From positions 1 to 24,040 of the forward strand of contig JBKPHM010000014.1 of assembly GCA_046729855.1 (NCBI GenBank): a stretch of DNA of 24,040 nt, given 5' to 3'. Made by a program: the position numbers and the translations under genes. The notes under the pieces were generated by a model. The model searched no databases and was not told the DNA's origin. It worked only from the letters and a program-made list of their open reading frames with translations. Shown piece after piece: positions 1 through 7,619 of the stretch. The stretch comes from DATHSY01 sp046729855 (GTDB lineage: Bacteria; Actinomycetota; UBA4738; HRBIN12). Positions within the stretch are counted from its first letter, which is position 1. Every line of letters begins with the position of its first letter.

Positions 1-444
1 CGCACGATCGAGGCCGGCACGTTCCGCGACGCGGTGAACGTGTGGGCTCCGTGCCTCGCGCCGAGCCGGTACCCGCCGCCCAGCTGGAAGGGGACGCCCT
101 TGCCCGTCACGATCCCCTCCACGTGGATGGAGATCTCGCCGACCAAGACAGGCGTCCTCGTGACCGGCCGGGGCTGGGGGCACGGCGTCGGCATGGTGCA
201 GTGGGGGGCGTACGGGAAGGCGCTGCGCGGCCTGTCCGCCGAGGACATCTTGGCGTACTACTACGGCGGCTTCCGACCGCAGCCATTCCCCGAGCCGGGC
301 CTGATCCACGTGCGGGTCGGGTCGGGCCTGACGTCGCTCCGGATCCGCCCGTCCGATCCCGGCGCGGAGCTGAACGGCGAGGAGCTCGGCCACGGCCAGA
401 TCTCGGTCTCGGGCGGCGACGCGCTGACCGTTTCGACGTCTTGA
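1..444 (+). CDS. SpoIID/LytB-domain protein, C-terminal part (5' end outside window)
   Basis: The frame is open from base 1, so the start lies upstream. The visible 147 residues contain GRGWGHGVGMVQWGAYGKAL followed by a Leu-Tyr-Tyr-Tyr-Gly segment, the signature of the SpoIID/LytB domain. SpoIID of endospore formers is a lytic transglycosylase that cuts stem-peptide-free glycan strands; LytB-type relatives modify autolysins. In a non-sporulating actinobacterium the usual role is an exported cell-wall protein, which is inference here. The frame stops at TGA 442-444, but good coding sequence continues one base out of phase to 628 (see the next entry), so this stop is probably the result of an inserted base rather than the native end. 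The SpoIID motif itself is intact. Confidence 0.85.
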   Translation, partial: RTIEAGTFRDAVNVWAPCLAPSRYPPPSWKGTPLPVTIPSTWMEISPTKTGVLVTGRGWGHGVGMVQWGAYGKALRGLSAEDILAYYYGGFRPQPFPEPGLIHVRVGSGLTSLRIRPSDPGAELNGEELGHGQISVSGGDALTVSTS

Positions 445-628
445 CGCTGATGTGCAGCTCGGACCGGACTCGATGGGCGAGGCCGAGACGGGCGAGGATC
501 CGGCGCCTCCGCCCGCCGGGCTCATGCCGGTCAGGCGACGCCTGAACGGGACCGTCGGTTCCGACCCCATCTATTCGGCGCCAGCCTTCCACGGCTCGTT
601 CACGCGGTGCGCGCACCGACGCTCGTAG
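443..628 (+). pseudogene. Out-of-phase C-terminal tail of the SpoIID/LytB-domain gene
   Basis: From 443 the +1-shifted frame is open for 61 codons to TAG 626-628. It has almost only G or C in third positions, like neighbouring real genes, and has no start of its own with a ribosome site. Removing one T from the TT at 441-442 joins it to the upstream frame, giving a continuous reading through Val-Ser-Thr-Ser-Asp-Ala-Asp-Val-Gln. The tail is rich in Pro, Ala and Arg and has no recognised domain. It could be a true frameshift mutation or a sequencing insertion. The tail is convergent with the CDGSH gene; 629-691 between them shows no clear terminator. Confidence 0.5.
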
Positions 629-691
629 CAGTCCATCACGGATGTCGCCGCCGTTTCTGGCTGGTCCGTTACCGAGACGGAGCCGGAAGCG

Positions 692-1384
692 CTACGGCGG
701 GGGCTGCGCCGGATCCTGGAACCCGACCCGCTTGTGGCTCCCGTCGCAGAACGGCTTGTTGCGGGAACGGCCGCAGCGACACAGTGTGACGCGGTTCCGC
801 ACCTCGTACGGTGTCCCGTCCTCGGAGACGACCGGGATCCGCCCGCGGATCCAGAGCGGGCCGTTCGGCTCGACGCCGATCGACGGGGGGTCGAACGACG
901 GCTCGACGTCCGTCTCGTCGGGCGGGACGTGGTACGCGAGCCGTCCCGAGGGGCACTTCGAGACCATGTCGATCAGCCGGGCGCGGACGTCTGGGTCGGC
1001 GGTCTGCCGGATCATCACCCACACCGTCGTGAACCGGTCGCCGCAGAAGCCCGCGTGCGTGCAGAGGATCCGGTCGTCTGTCATCGTCACGCCGTCGCCT
1101 TGGTACGCGACGCGTCGGCGCGACGAGGGGCCGCGGTCGGCGGTCTCCTCGCCGTCGAACGGCTCCCGTTCGTGCGTCGAGTCGCAGAACGGCTTGGTGC
1201 TCGATCGTCCGCACCTGCACAGGTCGTACGTGGCGCGTGAGCGGAAGTCCGGTCCCTCGTCCCACTCCACCGGCTCGCCGTGCTCGGTCTCGACGATCGC
1301 CGTCCGGGTCACGCGGAAACCGCCGCTGACGCGGTAGGGACCGTCCCTCATGACGACGACGCTCGGACGTCTCGGCTCCTGCAT
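692..1384 (-). CDS. CDGSH iron-sulfur domain protein with two CDGSH motifs flanking a 4Fe-4S-type segment
   Basis: 230 residues. Two CDGSH-type cluster motifs (C-x-C-x2-S-x3-P-x-C-D-x-x-H) are visible: CRCGRSSTKPFCDSTH near residues 56-71 and CRCGRSRNKPFCDGSH near 201-216. Each should bind a [2Fe-2S] cluster through three Cys and one His. Between them CTHAGFCGD and KCPSGRL resemble the Fer4_19 mono-cluster domain. This layout is known in bacterial CDGSH proteins, whose role is thought to be redox or cluster transfer; the substrate is unknown. The first motif reads CDSTH rather than CDGSH, but keeps all four ligands. The ATG at 1384 is preferred because TAGACT lies 7 bases upstream, a leaderless-promoter arrangement seen at several genes here. 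A second ATG at 1351 is possible. The gene is monocistronic. Confidence 0.9.
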   Translation of the reverse strand: MQEPRRPSVVVMRDGPYRVSGGFRVTRTAIVETEHGEPVEWDEGPDFRSRATYDLCRCGRSSTKPFCDSTHEREPFDGEETADRGPSSRRRVAYQGDGVTMTDDRILCTHAGFCGDRFTTVWVMIRQTADPDVRARLIDMVSKCPSGRLAYHVPPDETDVEPSFDPPSIGVEPNGPLWIRGRIPVVSEDGTPYEVRNRVTLCRCGRSRNKPFCDGSHKRVGFQDPAQPPP

Positions 1385-1391
1385 CCCGGGG

Positions 1392-1397
1392 AGTCTA
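1392..1397 (-). promoter_or_regulatory. Probable -10 element (TAGACT) of a leaderless promoter for the CDGSH gene
   Basis: On the minus strand TAGACT is followed by 7 bases and then the ATG at 1384, with no Shine-Dalgarno sequence between. This fits the TANNNT-N6/7-start pattern repeated at 2379, 4163, 4195 and 12312. No convincing -35 box is visible. Confidence 0.4.
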
Positions 1398-1426
1398 GAA
1401 GCGCCGCTCGCGGACGGCCACGCCGG

Positions 1427-2083
1427 CTACGTCACGGGCCGATCGCCGTCGGGGCCGGCCCCCTCGCGGCGCCGCCTGATACGCCCCCACGCGATGCGCG
1501 CGCCGATCGCGAGCACGAGCAGCCCAAGAATCGCCCAGCCGAACCGCGACAGGATCGTCTCGACCACGTCGAGGTTGCTGCCGAAGATGTAGCCGACGAG
1601 GGTGATGCCGACCGCCCACAGCAGGACCGCAGGGGCGTCGAACACTAGGAAGCGCCGGTACCGCATCCTTGCCATCCCCGCGACGAATGGGATCGCGGCG
1701 CCGGCCGCGGTCGCGTACCGGCCGATCGCGACCGTCTTGCCGCCGTGCTGCTCGAAGTACCCTTCGACCGCCTCGATCCGGTGCTCGATCCGGTTCACGA
1801 AAGGCAGCCGCCGGATCAGCCGCATGCCGTAGCGGCGCCCGAGCCAGAAGCCGGTCGACTCACCGATGATCGCGGCCACGAACGCGATCGCGATCACGGC
1901 GACGAGGTCGAGATCGCCGCGCGCCGCATACACGCCGCCGAGCGCGATGATCACGTCACCCGGAACGAAGAGCCCGACCAGGATCGATCTCTCGGACAGC
2001 ACCGCGATCGCGATGATCAAGTACCCCGCCGTCGCGAACAGCGGCCCGATCCACTCGACGAACTCCTCGATCAGCGCGAGCAC
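1427..2083 (-). CDS. DedA family (VTT/SNARE-associated domain) integral membrane protein
   Basis: 218 residues with several hydrophobic segments. The DedA hallmarks are present: FVPGDVIIALGG near residues 39-50, an acidic GESTGFWLGRRYG segment near 73-85, and a GRYATAAGAAIPFVAGMARM stretch near 121-140 containing the conserved Arg and re-entrant glycine-rich loop. DedA proteins are involved in membrane homeostasis, and some are phospholipid scramblases or undecaprenyl-phosphate flippases, so a role in envelope lipid transport is likely but not specific. Length is normal for the family. The start is GTG at 2083, three bases after the stop of the upstream C2H2 gene, so the two are probably co-transcribed and translationally coupled. 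No separate ribosome site is visible. Confidence 0.9.
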   Translation of the reverse strand: MLALIEEFVEWIGPLFATAGYLIIAIAVLSERSILVGLFVPGDVIIALGGVYAARGDLDLVAVIAIAFVAAIIGESTGFWLGRRYGMRLIRRLPFVNRIEHRIEAVEGYFEQHGGKTVAIGRYATAAGAAIPFVAGMARMRYRRFLVFDAPAVLLWAVGITLVGYIFGSNLDVVETILSRFGWAILGLLVLAIGARIAWGRIRRRREGAGPDGDRPVT

Positions 2084-2086
2084 CGG

Positions 2087-2299
2087 CTACGGCACGGCGC
2101 GCTCTTCGTCTGGAGCCTCGACGCCCACGTGGTCCTTGGCCTGATGCGCGACGAGGTCCTCCTCCCGCTCGAACCGGTCGCCGCACGCCGGACAGGTGAG
2201 CGCGTCGGGCGTCGCGTCGTTCTCTTGGTCGTGACGGTGGCCTTGCAGCTCGGCCTCGCTGGCGAACTCCCTGCCGCAGATACCGCAGCGGATCATCAT
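2087..2299 (-). CDS. Small protein with two C2H2 zinc fingers
   Basis: 70 residues from the chosen ATG at 2299. Two Cys/His motifs are seen: C-x2-C-x12-H-x-H starting at CGICGREF, and C-x2-C-x12-H-x4-H starting at CPACGDRF. The second matches the classical C2H2 spacing; the first has an unusually short His spacing, so its fold is less certain. The tail is acidic. The frame is open further upstream to 2407, but AGGGGG lies 6 bases before the ATG at 2299, and the longer version would overlap the divergent gene at 2391, so the short start is preferred. It sits immediately before dedA and is probably in its operon. Its role, DNA binding or protein interaction, is not known. Confidence 0.75.
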   Translation of the reverse strand: MMIRCGICGREFASEAELQGHRHDQENDATPDALTCPACGDRFEREEDLVAHQAKDHVGVEAPDEERAVP

Positions 2300-2378
2300 G
2301 CCCACCCCCTGGTCGCAGCAAGCATCCCCGGGGACCGGCTCGCGGAAACGCATCGCCGTCGCACGCCACCGAAGCGGG

Positions 2379-2384
2379 TACGGT
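2379..2384 (+). promoter_or_regulatory. Probable -10 element (TACGGT) of a leaderless promoter for the 2391 gene
   Basis: TACGGT is followed by 6 bases and the ATG at 2391. The 2300-2390 gap separates this gene from the divergent C2H2 gene and holds the promoters of both. Confidence 0.4.
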
Positions 2385-2390
2385 TGAGGC

Positions 2391-2651
2391 ATGGCGAACC
2401 GGGTCACCGTCGAGCGATGGGGAGACCGGCCCGCGTGGCACGTCCGTGTCGACGGCCTCCGCGTCGGCGTCGTCTTTCGGGACGGCCGACAGTTCCGCGC
2501 GGTCCGCGAAGGCTACTCGAGCCCCGAGAGCAGCGCGTTCTCCACACGCGACGCCGCGGCAAAGGCCCTGGCCCGGCTGCTCGGTCACCGCGACATCGAC
2601 CCGCAAGTCATCGACCTGGACGATCGCCGCCGCCGACCGCGCACCGCCTAG
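2391..2651 (+). CDS. Small hypothetical protein
   Basis: 86 residues, not recognised. The N-terminal half alternates hydrophobic and charged residues (VERWGDRPAWHVRVDGLRVG), suggesting a small beta-rich domain. It is followed by an amphipathic helix (TRDAAAKALARLLG) and a basic Arg-rich end. Support for a real gene: strong G/C third-position bias, a TANNNT box six bases before the ATG, and a neat fit between the divergent C2H2 gene and the convergent decarboxylase. Its TAG stop (2649-2651) interlocks with the TAG stop of the opposite gene in a shared CTAG, so the two stops occupy 2648-2651. No signal peptide or membrane segment. Confidence 0.65.
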   Translation: MANRVTVERWGDRPAWHVRVDGLRVGVVFRDGRQFRAVREGYSSPESSAFSTRDAAAKALARLLGHRDIDPQVIDLDDRRRRPRTA

Positions 2652-4156
2652 GTCAGCTCGGCGGACAGCCGCCGGAGCGTCGCGAGCACCCGGTCGACGT
2701 CCTCGTCGGTCGAGAGGTAGTTCACGACGCCGGCCCGCAGGAAGCGCCTTCCCCGAAGCGTCGTCGTGGAGACCCAGCCGGCGCCGCTCTCGGCCAGCGC
2801 GTGCTGGAGCCGGTCCTGGTGCGCGTCGAGCGCCTCGCCGTCCAATCCCGGCGCGAGCTTCCGGAAGCAGACGACCGAGAGCTCGGGCTCCGACGGGACG
2901 ACCTCGAAGTCGTCGGCCTCGCGGCACCGCGCGGCCAGATACGCGGCCAGATCGACGGTGCGCTCGATCAACCGACCGAGGCCCTGGGTGCCGAGGTGCT
3001 TCCACGACAGCCAGAGCTTGAGCCCGCGGAACCGGCGCGTTCCCTCGATCGAGTACGCGTACCAATGCAGCGGCGACTCCTCCGGTCGAGGGTGCCGGTA
3101 GTACTCGGGCTCGCGGTGGAAGGTCTGGAGCAGATCCTCCCGGCGCCTCACGATCAACCCGCCGACGTCGTACGCCTGGAAGAACCATTTGTGGGGGTCC
3201 AGCGTGACGCTGTCGGCGCGCTCCAGGTCCGGCACGCGGTGCGCTTCGCGCTCCGAGAGGCGTGCCCCACCGCCGTAGGCGGCGTCGACATGCAGCCACA
3301 ACGCCTCGCGTTCGCAGAGATCGGCGAGCTCGCCGACGAGGTCAACGCTGCCGGTATTGGTGGAACCGCCCACCGCCGCGACCGCGAACGGGGTGAGGCT
3401 GGCGGCGCGGTCCTCGGCTACGGCGTCGGCGACCGGCGCGGCGTGCAGGCGGAACCGCTCGTCCGACGGCAGGATCCGGAGCGCCTCCGGCGGGAACCCC
3501 AGGACGTCGAGCGCCCGCGCGATCGAGAAGTGCGCCTGGTCGCTCGCGTACACGCGTGCTCGCTCCAGCGCACCGCCGCGCGGCGGGTCGGTCGACCCGA
3601 GCACCCGCGCGAGATGGACGTCCCGCGCGACGGTCAGCGCCATGATGTTCGCCATGACCCCTCCCGACACGAGCACGCCCCAGCCGTCGTGATCGAACCC
3701 GACCAGGTTGCGGAGCCACGCGGTCACCTCCTCCTCGACGAACGCGGCGACGGGTCCCGCGTGCCAGATGTCGACGCCCTGGTTGACCCACTGCGCGAGC
3801 ACCTCGCCTACGATCGAGAGCACGAGCGGTGGCGGCGTGAAGTAGCTCCACGAGCCCGGGTGCTGGGCGGCGAACACGAGCGGCGCGATCCGTTCCGTGA
3901 ACTCGCTCAGCAGCGTCGCTGACGTGGTCGCGTCTTTCGGCGCGGACGCGGGCTCGTTCGTGTCGCCGAAGAAGCGCCGTCGCATCTCGACGTACGTGTC
4001 GCCCGCGACCGGGCGCTCCATCGCCTCCCCGTACAGCCAGTCGAGCGACGAGCCCCAGGTCTTGCGGCCGAGCGTCTCGAGCGCGGCCCGCGAACGCTCC
4101 GGATCGAGGAAACCGATCAGCTCCGGTTCGGGATGCCACGAGAACGGGTCCGGCAC
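2648..4156 (-). CDS. Group II pyridoxal-phosphate-dependent decarboxylase (aromatic-L-amino-acid decarboxylase-like)
   Basis: 502 residues, normal for the family. The PLP lysine is K323 in LDPHKWFFQAYDVG. The cofactor-ring aspartate is D291 in HVDAAYGG and the ring-stacking His is H209 in SDQAHFSIARAL. The N-terminal WSYFTPPP and NQGVDIWHAGPVAAFVEEEV segments are typical of the dimer and active-site region. The family removes CO2 from amino acids such as aromatic amino acids, glutamate or diaminobutyrate; some plant and insect members are aldehyde synthases. The substrate cannot be read from sequence. The GTG at 4156 is chosen because TAGCGT lies 6 bases upstream. It diverges from the aminotransferase gene at 4207. 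A second, distinct family member lies at 10920-12305. Confidence 0.92.
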   Translation of the reverse strand: MPDPFSWHPEPELIGFLDPERSRAALETLGRKTWGSSLDWLYGEAMERPVAGDTYVEMRRRFFGDTNEPASAPKDATTSATLLSEFTERIAPLVFAAQHPGSWSYFTPPPLVLSIVGEVLAQWVNQGVDIWHAGPVAAFVEEEVTAWLRNLVGFDHDGWGVLVSGGVMANIMALTVARDVHLARVLGSTDPPRGGALERARVYASDQAHFSIARALDVLGFPPEALRILPSDERFRLHAAPVADAVAEDRAASLTPFAVAAVGGSTNTGSVDLVGELADLCEREALWLHVDAAYGGGARLSEREAHRVPDLERADSVTLDPHKWFFQAYDVGGLIVRRREDLLQTFHREPEYYRHPRPEESPLHWYAYSIEGTRRFRGLKLWLSWKHLGTQGLGRLIERTVDLAAYLAARCREADDFEVVPSEPELSVVCFRKLAPGLDGEALDAHQDRLQHALAESGAGWVSTTTLRGRRFLRAGVVNYLSTDEDVDRVLATLRRLSAELT

Positions 4157-4162
4157 GGCCGC

Positions 4163-4168
4163 ACGCTA
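4163..4168 (-). promoter_or_regulatory. Probable -10 element (TAGCGT) of a leaderless promoter for the decarboxylase
   Basis: On the minus strand TAGCGT is followed by exactly 6 bases and the GTG at 4156. It shares a 50-bp divergent gap with the box at 4195-4200. Confidence 0.45.
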
Positions 4169-4194
4169 GCAGACGGGCCCGGCCAACCCGCTGT

Positions 4195-4200
4195 TAGCCT
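4195..4200 (+). promoter_or_regulatory. Probable -10 element (TAGCCT) of a leaderless promoter for the aminotransferase
   Basis: TAGCCT is followed by exactly 6 bases and the GTG at 4207, mirroring the opposite gene. No Shine-Dalgarno sequence lies between. Confidence 0.45.
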
Positions 4201-4206
4201 CCGGCC

Positions 4207-5565
4207 GTGCACGGGATCGACCGAGCGCGGATCCGCTCGCTCAAGGACCGGGAGGACCGCCGGTTCGTCGATGAGCATCCCCGGAGCGTCGCCCTGCTCG
4301 AGCGGGCACGCGGGTCGATGCCGAACGGCGTTCCAATGCAGTGGTTCGCGACGAGCTACGCGCACCCCCCGATGTGGGTCGCGCATGGCCAGGGTGCGTC
4401 GTTCACCGATGTCGATGCGCGGTCGTACGTCGACTTCAACATCGCGGACATGAGCACGTACTGCGGGTACGCGCCGGAGCCGATCGTGCGCGCGGTCTCC
4501 GAGCGCGTCGCGTCCGGGACGCAGTTCTTGTTGCCGACCGAGGACGCGATCTGGGTCGCCGAGGAGCTCGCGAGGCGCTGGGCGGTGCCGACGTGGCAGT
4601 TCACGCTCTCGGCCTCGCAGGCGAACGTCGAGGCGATCCGCGTGGCGCGCGTCGCGACCGGTCGGCACGGCGTGGTGCTGTTCGAGGGCAAGTACCACGG
4701 CCACTTCGACGAGGCACTGGTCGAGCTCAGGGATGGCCGCGTCGTCCCCGAGGAGCTCGGGCTTGCGCGCGAGGTCACGAAGCAGACCCGTGTCGTGCCG
4801 TTCAACGACGTCGCCGCGCTCACGCGCGCGCTCGAACGACGAGACGTGGCGCTCGTCCTGTGCGAGCCGGCGATGACCAACAACCATGGCCTGATCCTTC
4901 CGGACGAGGCGTTCCACGACGAACTACGCCGCGTGACGCGCGAGACCGGCACGATGCTCGCGTTCGACGAGACGCACACGCTCGTGACGGGGCCGGGCGG
5001 CCTGGTCCGGCGGTGGGGTCTTGAGCCCGACATCGTAACGCTCGGCAAGTCGGTCGCCGGCGGCATCCCGATGGGCGCGTATGGGATGACCGACGAGGTC
5101 GCGACGGTGTTCGCGCACCCGGTTCACCCGGATGATCGAGAGGAGGCGCCGACCGTCGCGACCGGCGGCACGCTGTTCGCGAACGCGCTCTCGATGGCCG
5201 CGTCGAGGGCCGCGCTCGGCGAGGTCCTGGCCGACGCGGCATACGAGCACACGGCCGAGCTCGGCGAGCAGCTCGCGGCCGACCTCGAAGCCGTCGTCTC
5301 GAAGACGGGCCTGCCGTGGACGATCCACCGCCTGTACGCGCGCTCGGGCACGACGTTCGGTCCGTCGATGCCCCGGACCGCCGCCGAGGCGGTCGCGAAC
5401 GAGGACCGGCTGCTCACGAACCTGTTCCGCGTATACCTCGCGAACCGCAGCGTCTGGGAGGCGATCCCGGGCGCCGGGCCAACCGTGTCGGTGCCGGCCA
5501 CGTCGGAGGACATCGCGACGTACATCGACGCCTACGGCTCGCTCGTCGACGAGCTCACCGCCTGA
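4207..5565 (+). CDS. Class III aminotransferase, glutamate-1-semialdehyde aminomutase-like
   Basis: 452 residues, fold type I PLP enzyme. K281 in VTLGKSVAGGIPMGAYG is the Schiff-base lysine, and D254 in LAFDETHT binds the pyridine nitrogen. FEGKYHGHFDEAL near residue 159 is the typical class III substrate-side segment. The phosphate-binding stretch reads LSASQANVEAIRVAR rather than the SGTEA of HemL. This points to a subgroup distinct from true heme-pathway aminomutases, so hemL is not assigned and the substrate is unknown. GTG start with a TAGCCT box six bases upstream, divergent from the decarboxylase. The next gene begins 5 bases after the stop, so they probably form an operon. Confidence 0.88.
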   Translation: MHGIDRARIRSLKDREDRRFVDEHPRSVALLERARGSMPNGVPMQWFATSYAHPPMWVAHGQGASFTDVDARSYVDFNIADMSTYCGYAPEPIVRAVSERVASGTQFLLPTEDAIWVAEELARRWAVPTWQFTLSASQANVEAIRVARVATGRHGVVLFEGKYHGHFDEALVELRDGRVVPEELGLAREVTKQTRVVPFNDVAALTRALERRDVALVLCEPAMTNNHGLILPDEAFHDELRRVTRETGTMLAFDETHTLVTGPGGLVRRWGLEPDIVTLGKSVAGGIPMGAYGMTDEVATVFAHPVHPDDREEAPTVATGGTLFANALSMAASRAALGEVLADAAYEHTAELGEQLAADLEAVVSKTGLPWTIHRLYARSGTTFGPSMPRTAAEAVANEDRLLTNLFRVYLANRSVWEAIPGAGPTVSVPATSEDIATYIDAYGSLVDELTA

Positions 5566-5569
5566 GCGC

Positions 5570-6385
5570 ATGCCGGCCGAGGATCTGGACGCCGCGCGCG
5601 CGAAGCGCTGGTGGAAGACCGGCCGGCGGATCGCGAGCCTCGAGCGCGCGGCGGCGTTCGTCGACGACGTCGGGTTCGCGTTGCTGTTCCCCAAGGCCGG
5701 CGTGGCGCTGCCGTCGCTGTGGGAGGCGGCCAGCGACCGCGAGATCCGCGACCTCGGCCGCGAGTGGGGGCCCGACGCCGAGCGGATCTGGGGCTGGAAG
5801 GACGAGCTCCCACAGGAGGGGCTCGCCTGGTACGGGCGGTTCCTCCGCGGCCATCCGTCGTTCCTGTCGCCCGCGCTGCTGGTCGACCTCTACCCGCGCG
5901 CGGGCCGGCCGGACGACTTCGAGGACGCCGGGCTATCGCCGACCGCGTACCGGATCGCGCGGATGTTGCTCAAGAGCGGCGCCCTGCCGACGGGCGCGAT
6001 CCGCGAGGCACTCGATGTGGAGGGGCGCCGCGGCAACGAGCGGTTCAGCGGCGCGGTGACCGAGCTCGGCCGCGCGCTCGTCGTGACGAACTTCGGCGTC
6101 GAGGACGAGGGCGCGGGATGGCCGAGCGCCACGCTGGAGCTCACGGCCCGTGCGTTCAAGATCACGAGGCGGCGAGACCCCGCACGAGGTCGCCTCCGCG
6201 CGGCCGAGACGTTCCTCGGGACTGTGGTGGTCGCAAAGCCAGGCGAGCTCGGCGCCACGTTCGGCTGGCCGGCGAAGGAGGCCCGCGCGGCGATGGACGA
6301 ACTGGTCGCGGCCGGGATCGCCGTGAAGCACGAGGGCGCGTACCGGCTCGTCACGCGTGTGGGTCGGCGGCGTCGTAGTCCCTGA
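5570..6385 (+). CDS. AlkZ-related winged-helix protein (putative)
   Basis: 271 residues from the ATG at 5570, four bases after the aminotransferase stop. The frame is open further upstream inside the aminotransferase, but that part is a shadow. The phrases AAAFVDDVGFALLFP, PSLWEA and WGWKDELPQ near residues 23-85 resemble the AlkZ-related family, relatives of HTH_42/YcaQ-type DNA glycosylases. The middle and end (LLKSGALPTGAIREAL and WPAKEARAAMDELVAAGIAV) read like two winged-helix units. Family assignment is from memory of motif wording. Glycosylase activity is not implied, because the catalytic motif of AlkZ was not recognised. Its last 35 bases overlap the convergent MFS gene. Confidence 0.65.
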   Translation: MPAEDLDAARAKRWWKTGRRIASLERAAAFVDDVGFALLFPKAGVALPSLWEAASDREIRDLGREWGPDAERIWGWKDELPQEGLAWYGRFLRGHPSFLSPALLVDLYPRAGRPDDFEDAGLSPTAYRIARMLLKSGALPTGAIREALDVEGRRGNERFSGAVTELGRALVVTNFGVEDEGAGWPSATLELTARAFKITRRRDPARGRLRAAETFLGTVVVAKPGELGATFGWPAKEARAAMDELVAAGIAVKHEGAYRLVTRVGRRRRSP

Positions 6386-7619
6386 ACCGCGGGACGAACA
6401 CCGCGTGCGCGATCACACCGAGCACGCATGCGATCCCGCCCGACACGATCGAGACGGGCACGCTGAAGATCGAGGCGACGACGCCGGCCTCGACATTGCC
6501 GAGCGACGGCCCCGTGGCCCAGACGGTGAGCCCCATCCCCTCGAGCCGCCCGCGCATCTCGTCGCTCACCACGGTCTGCGCGATCGTCGTGCGGAACACG
6601 CCGCTCACCATGTCGCCGGCGCCCGCGATCACCAGGAACGCGACCGAGAGCCAGAGCGTCGTCGAGAGACCGAAGCCGACGATCGCGAGGCCCCACACCG
6701 TCACGGCGAGCATGATCGCGCGGCCCTGGTGCCGGACGTGCTTCATCCCGCCGCTGAAGACGGAGGCCAAGAAGCTTCCCGCCGCGGGCGCCGCGTACAG
6801 CAACCCCAGGCCGGCCGGACCGACGCCGAGCCGCTCGGCGGCGACGGCGGGAAACAGCACGTCCGGCATCCCGAAGATCATCGCGTTCAGGTCGATCGTG
6901 TAGGTCGACAGGAGCGCGGGCTTGCCCTTGAGGAACCGAAGGCCTTCCTTGATCGCGCTCCATCCCGCGCGCGGCCCATCGACGCTCGGAGGCGACGGCC
7001 GCATGCGGCTCAGCAGCACGAGCGCCACAAAGAACGTGGCGAAGTCGACGGCGTACGCGCCGGCCGGATCGATCCACTGGATCAGTACCCCGGCGACGGC
7101 CGGCCCGGTCATCGCGTCGACCGTGTAGTACGCCGTCTCGAGGGCGAACGCGGACGGCAGCAGCTCCGTGCCAACCAGGCGCGCCGGCCACGCCCGGATC
7201 GAGGGCGTGTAGATCCCCCAAAGCGCCGAGTTCAGCGTCGCGACCACGTAGAGGATCAACAGCGACGGCTCGGGCCTGAGCGCGTTGAGAATCAGCACGC
7301 CGCACAGCAGCGTGAGGATCCCGTTGACCACCAGGACCAGCCGGCGCCGTTCGAACGTGTCGGCGATCATCCCGCCGATCACCGGCGTGAACAGCAGCGG
7401 GACGAGGTCACAGACACCGAGCAGTCCCAGCGCCAGCGGCGACCCGGTGATATCGAAGACCTGGAAGGGGATCGTCACGAACGTGATCTCGTTGCCCAGG
7501 TCCGAGACCGCCATCCCGCCGTAGAGCAGCCGGAAGTCGCGGGAACGCCGGAGCGGTTCGAGGTCGATCAGGTGCCGGCGAATCCACGAGCGCCGGTCGG
7601 GTCTCAGGTCGTCAGCCAC
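6351..7619 (-). CDS. Major facilitator superfamily transporter (EntS/MFS_3-like)
   Basis: 422 residues with about 10-12 hydrophobic segments. The N-terminal RDFRLLYGGMAVSDLGNEI and ITGSPLALGLLGVCDLVPLL wording and the MIADTFERRRLVLVVNG loop match the MFS_3/enterobactin-exporter-like branch. A second-half repeat gives FRTTIAQTVVSDEMRGRLEG. It is an inner-membrane proton-driven exporter by family; the cargo is unknown. The GTG start at 7619 lies inside the last codons of the adenosine deaminase gene (16-base overlap), so the two are almost certainly translated from one mRNA. A link to nucleoside metabolism is possible but only from context. The 3' end overlaps the convergent AlkZ-related gene. 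Confidence 0.88.
   Translation of the reverse strand: MADDLRPDRRSWIRRHLIDLEPLRRSRDFRLLYGGMAVSDLGNEITFVTIPFQVFDITGSPLALGLLGVCDLVPLLFTPVIGGMIADTFERRRLVLVVNGILTLLCGVLILNALRPEPSLLILYVVATLNSALWGIYTPSIRAWPARLVGTELLPSAFALETAYYTVDAMTGPAVAGVLIQWIDPAGAYAVDFATFFVALVLLSRMRPSPPSVDGPRAGWSAIKEGLRFLKGKPALLSTYTIDLNAMIFGMPDVLFPAVAAERLGVGPAGLGLLYAAPAAGSFLASVFSGGMKHVRHQGRAIMLAVTVWGLAIVGFGLSTTLWLSVAFLVIAGAGDMVSGVFRTTIAQTVVSDEMRGRLEGMGLTVWATGPSLGNVEAGVVASIFSVPVSIVSGGIACVLGVIAHAVFVPRFRDYDAADPHA

Noticed and set aside
1745..3922. A 725-codon open frame on the plus strand
   Set aside because: It is antisense to the DedA, C2H2 and decarboxylase genes, full of Arg/Pro/Ala repeats typical of GC-rich shadow frames, and has no domain or ribosome site.
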